Assembly: GCA_937120475.1 (NCBI GenBank)
Contig: CAKZJV010000007.1
Span: 2,806,068 to 2,870,067, forward strand
Direction: 5' to 3'
Source of the DNA: an uncultured Cryomorphaceae bacterium
Lineage (GTDB): Bacteria; Bacteroidota; Bacteroidia; Flavobacteriales; Schleiferiaceae
Length of the DNA: 64,000 bases
The notes beneath the pieces are model-generated. The model saw only the letters and a program-made list of their open reading frames with translations. It did not search any database and was not told the DNA's origin. How positions within the stretch are numbered: the stretch's first letter is position 1; each line of letters begins with the position of its first letter. A program made the position numbers and the translations under genes. Shown one piece after another: positions 62,301 to 64,000 of this stretch.

Positions 62301-62677
62301 TATACGAAGTGCGTTTGGAGAGTGAGGATACCATCTGCAACCGCTTGGATACAGCTACAAAGGTTTTGCAGGTATTGAGTTTAGAACTGGAAGATATGCC
62401 TTACATAGTGCCGAATGTTTTTACTCCTAATGGTGATGGTAATAACGATGAATTTAAAGTGATCCGGAAATTTCCCTCGGATGATGGTGGCTTTATGCTG
62501 AAAATTTTCAACCGTTGGGGAAATGAGCTGTTCCGGACTTCCGATGAGACGCTAGGGTGGCGTGGGAATTTTAAAAACGAGGAAGTGCCACAGGGGGTTT
62601 ATTATTACCTCCTCAATTATGTGGATGCCTGTGGTTTTGATCGTGAAGAGAAAGGCTTCCTCCATCTTTACCGGTAG
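59381..62677 (+). CDS. Secreted SBBP/PKD-repeat protein with gliding-motility (type B) sorting domain
   Basis: 1098 residues, TTG start, signal peptide ending WATQGFAQ (about 22). An N-terminal domain of about 220 residues (AFIENKGQWAYNFDYSLPLG at its start) is of the DUF7948 kind. It is followed by SBBP-type propeller repeats (about 240-750; YSTYLGGADNEMPYSLLEAQ is one), a PKD-like domain at about 845-910 (LTWSFGDGSFSQDDDPVHEY), and a CHU_C-type C-terminal domain: NVFTPNGDGNNDEFKV, FNRWGNELFRTSDE and GVYYYLLNYVD. That C-terminus is the type B T9SS signal also found in SprB adhesin. A large surface protein; ligand unknown. Confidence 0.88.
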   Translation: MSKTLSICFLSLSILWATQGFAQKPAFIENKGQWAYNFDYSLPLGKSEIFLEGGCVTFKLVRNTPFTQHGKEPDFHGKDPDSLLESHAYRMIFIGANTGLKPLAQKKRREYLNFFIGNDPKRWKGQVGLYEKVEYPNLYPRTDVVYHFSQDGNLKYDLVLKPGADPEKIRIKYEGQEGLKLVYGNLMIYTTIENVLESAPYAYQWRDGKQLEIPCSYRLEGNILSFELGEYDPSVELIIDPKLVFSTYTGSTYDNFGFTATYASDGSAYGGGVVFGSAGNYPTKLAYQSTSANVGDEMDIAITKFTSDGKDIIYSTYLGGADNEMPYSLLEAQNGDLIILGNTGSDNFPVSASAFQPALSKGPQIGAYRTYDEGMDIFMARFSAGGDQLIGSTFLGDTMVDGLNSGFNLNYGDRFRGDIGEDSNGNIYAVSNTFSADFPTKGNLVDRTYGGGQDGVVFSFNSDFSTLRWSSFVGGADDDALFSLKLVGDTMLYITGATSSTGMVPAGFNAYQSSKMGLGDGFIAALRPNDGLMQYATYNGTAEMDANYFLEFNKDGGIYVFGQTRGDYPVGGVNNIYSQDNGPQFIQLFTRDLQSSLRSTVFGTSSPDGRANISPIALMVDDCKNVYVSGWGGGNNLNRRSPYFQGTTNGMYITNSAYQKSTDGSDFYFLVLDATWEKVNYASYFGQNGGTGDHVDGGTSRFRKDGTIFQAVCASCGSPAGFPVSDSAYSRVNRSNAGGRCNLAVFKFSIESNRVIADLEFSEDSACVPYIANLIDNSYNADLVLMERPNHSLDTLQTSFIKLDKTGYEEIRFIAIDTTCDLFDTTSYFFYGFEDSLEVDFWYTKDSCINDWEVRFFESTKLGSNLTWSFGDGSFSQDDDPVHEYSLPGDYKVTLYATNAQCGTRDSITKTISLRELSKENDFGTSYDPCEDNLQASFSGKGLGFQKMRWFVNDSLVQTGPSNDLKYTFGDGGLYEVRLESEDTICNRLDTATKVLQVLSLELEDMPYIVPNVFTPNGDGNNDEFKVIRKFPSDDGGFMLKIFNRWGNELFRTSDETLGWRGNFKNEEVPQGVYYYLLNYVDACGFDREEKGFLHLYR

Positions 62678-62725
62678 TTTCCTTTCTTCAGATATCCTTT
62701 ATTTTTACCACCTTAAATAAGTTGC

Positions 62726-63064
62726 ATGAAACTGTATCACAACCCACGCTGTAGAAAAAGCCGGGAAGCCCTCAAACTCCTGGAAGAAAAAGGGTTGCAG
62801 CCCGAGCTGGTGCTGTACATGAAGGAACCCATTTTGCCGGATGACTTAAGTGCTCTTTTGCGCAAGCTTAAAATGGAAGCCGGTGAGCTGGTGCGTACCG
62901 GTGAAAAGGTTTGGAAAGAGGAGTTTGCCGATAAAGAGCTTACGGATGACGAGATTGTGCTCGCCATGATCGAATACCCTCAACTAATGGAGCGCCCGAT
63001 TCTGGAAACCGATGGAAAGGCCATTGTAGGTCGTCCACCTGAAAAAGTCCTGGAGCTGGTTTAA
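62726..63064 (+). CDS. ArsC/Spx-family reductase-like protein
   Basis: 112 residues. [20 protein letters not shown] has the single catalytic Cys (Cys9) of the glutaredoxin-type ArsC family, and PIFLETDGK-like [20 protein letters not shown] is the C-terminal motif. Arsenate reductase is the family name, with Arg at position 10 instead of the common Ser. No other ars gene is nearby, so arsenic resistance is not assured; many chromosomal homologues (YffB/Spx-like) have other roles. A TATTTTTA element (62700-62707) lies 18 bases upstream. Stop overlaps the convergent peptidase in TTAA. Confidence 0.85.
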   Translation: MKLYHNPRCRKSREALKLLEEKGLQPELVLYMKEPILPDDLSALLRKLKMEAGELVRTGEKVWKEEFADKELTDDEIVLAMIEYPQLMERPILETDGKAIVGRPPEKVLELV

Positions 63065-64000
63065 TCCTTTATTCCCGCCAGGTCCATTAAAAAGGCATAC
63101 TCCAGGGCCGTTTCACGGTAGGCTTCAAAACGTCCGGCAGCCCCGCCATGCCCGGTATCCATATTGGTGTAGAGGTAAAGTGGACGATGGTTGGTTTTTT
63201 TAGCACGCAGGCGGGCCATCCATTTGGCCGGTTCCCAATATTGTACTTGCGAATCATGAAGCCCGGTGGTGATCAACAGGGCCGGGTAGTCTTGGTTTCT
63301 TACATTATCATAAGGCGAATAGGAAAGGATATAATGGTAATATTTTTCATCGTTGGGGTTACCCCATTCATCGTATTCCCCGGTGGTAAGCGGAATGGTT
63401 TCATCCAGCATGGTAGTAACCACATCTACAAAAGGTACGGCCGCAATTACCCCGTTAAAAAGTTCGGGTCTTTCATTAATTACCGCACCCATCAGCAAAC
63501 CTCCCGCACTACCTCCCATAGCATACATTTTTTCGGTATTGGTGTAGCCCGTTTGTATAAGTTTTTCAGCACAGGCAATAAAGTCGCTAAAGGTGTTTTT
63601 CTTATTGAATAGCTTACCATCGTCATACCAGTTGCGGCCCAGGTACTGGCCACCCCGTATGTGGGCGATGGCGAAAACAAAACCCCGGTCTAATAAGCTT
63701 AAGCGTGTAGAAGAAAAACCGGGATCAACCGTTAGCCCGTAGGCACCGTAACCATATAAAAGCAAAGGATTACCGTTCGAATTTTTAAGGTCTTTCCGGT
63801 AAACTAATGAAATGGGCACCTTTTTGCCATCCGGGGCATCAGCCCAAACCCTCTCAGATTGATACAAAGCTGGGTCATGCCCTCCTACTACTTCCTGCTG
63901 CTTCATTAAAACCTGCTCACGGCTGGTCATATCAAAATCAAAAATGCTGGTTGGCGTGGTAAGTGAGGAATAACCATAGCGCAGGGTGTTGCTCTCAAAA
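63061..64000 (-). CDS. Prolyl oligopeptidase family (S9A, oligopeptidase B-like) serine peptidase, C-terminal part
   Basis: The frame is open to the right edge, so the N-terminal propeller is outside the window; about 313 residues are seen. The start ATG-like codon at 63930 is internal: the preceding residues [19 protein letters not shown] are typical of the family. Catalytic domain: nucleophile Ser in [20 protein letters not shown], Asp region in [17 protein letters not shown], His in [18 protein letters not shown]. Oligopeptidase B cuts after basic residues; prolyl oligopeptidase after Pro; the FEAYRE ending favours the former. Convergent with the arsC-like gene. Confidence 0.9.
   Translation of the reverse strand, partial: FESNTLRYGYSSLTTPTSIFDFDMTSREQVLMKQQEVVGGHDPALYQSERVWADAPDGKKVPISLVYRKDLKNSNGNPLLLYGYGAYGLTVDPGFSSTRLSLLDRGFVFAIAHIRGGQYLGRNWYDDGKLFNKKNTFSDFIACAEKLIQTGYTNTEKMYAMGGSAGGLLMGAVINERPELFNGVIAAVPFVDVVTTMLDETIPLTTGEYDEWGNPNDEKYYHYILSYSPYDNVRNQDYPALLITTGLHDSQVQYWEPAKWMARLRAKKTNHRPLYLYTNMDTGHGGAAGRFEAYRETALEYAFLMDLAGIKD

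Noticed and set aside
1-64000. CRISPR array, prophage, transposon, tRNA or rRNA
   Set aside because: No repeat-spacer pattern, integrase, transposase, cloverleaf or rRNA-like sequence was found; the only phage-type hint is the YopX-like gene.

Overview
The window looks like chromosomal DNA of a marine-type member of the Bacteroidota, probably order Flavobacteriales. The supporting evidence is a SusC/SusD pair, PorX (type IX secretion regulator), two proteins with type A and one with a gliding-motility (type B) C-terminal sorting domain, a fused lpxC-fabZ gene, TAnnTTTG promoter elements, few Shine-Dalgarno sequences, and the flavobacterial order lpxD/lpxC-fabZ/lpxA/efp/lpxD-like. The genus cannot be read from the sequence. 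Coding density is very high: no gap exceeds 300 bases, and I saw no tRNA, rRNA, CRISPR array, insertion sequence or prophage.

Layout. 1-3022: end of a surface-polysaccharide locus (flippase, Wzz-like protein, O-antigen ligase/polymerase). 3180-7446: SusC/SusD pair behind a palindromic operator candidate and closed by a strong terminator. 7528-14162 (minus): lipid A operon with two LpxD paralogues, LpxA, LpxC-FabZ, EF-P, a lone ABC ATPase and an HD phosphohydrolase. 14217-17840: porX, tsaE, ald and a small membrane protein. 17837-21363: proline dehydrogenase, aroB, aroA. 21368-24189 (minus): a helix-hairpin-helix protein with a probable beta-barrel, plus a PorV/FadL-like barrel. 24254-27933: propeller histidine kinase and LytTR regulator. 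28093-30498 (minus): a tiny lipoprotein, sprT-like protease, purK and purE. 30531-32029: MlaE/MlaF-like lipid transporter. 32138-42694: T9SS cargo, gcvP, UbiA-like protein, kynU, kmo and a second T9SS cargo. 42813-46115: a 1100-residue protein joining peptidase-MA-like, TolB-like and Omp85-like parts. 46072-56526: nth, bcp, a YopX-like gene and the dsbD/tilS/pabB/hybrid-kinase run. 56605-64000: lpd, prfB with its programmed frameshift, a type B sorted SBBP/PKD protein, arsC-like and a prolyl oligopeptidase.

Taken together, the window is rich in cell-envelope functions: lipid A and surface polysaccharide synthesis, lipid trafficking, outer-membrane barrels, and T9SS regulation and cargo. T9SS cargo in this phylum can be anchored to a special LPS, so porX beside the lipid A operon and the polysaccharide genes is suggestive, but a functional link is inference. 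The remaining genes are core metabolism (shikimate, purine, glycine cleavage, kynurenine/NAD, folate).

The items most worth a second look are the peptidase-MA/TolB/Omp85 fusion, the helix-hairpin-helix barrel pair, the unlisted 45-residue lipoprotein leading the purine operon, near-leaderless promoters, and the palindrome ahead of susC. I did not find a clearly new multi-gene defence or mobile system.
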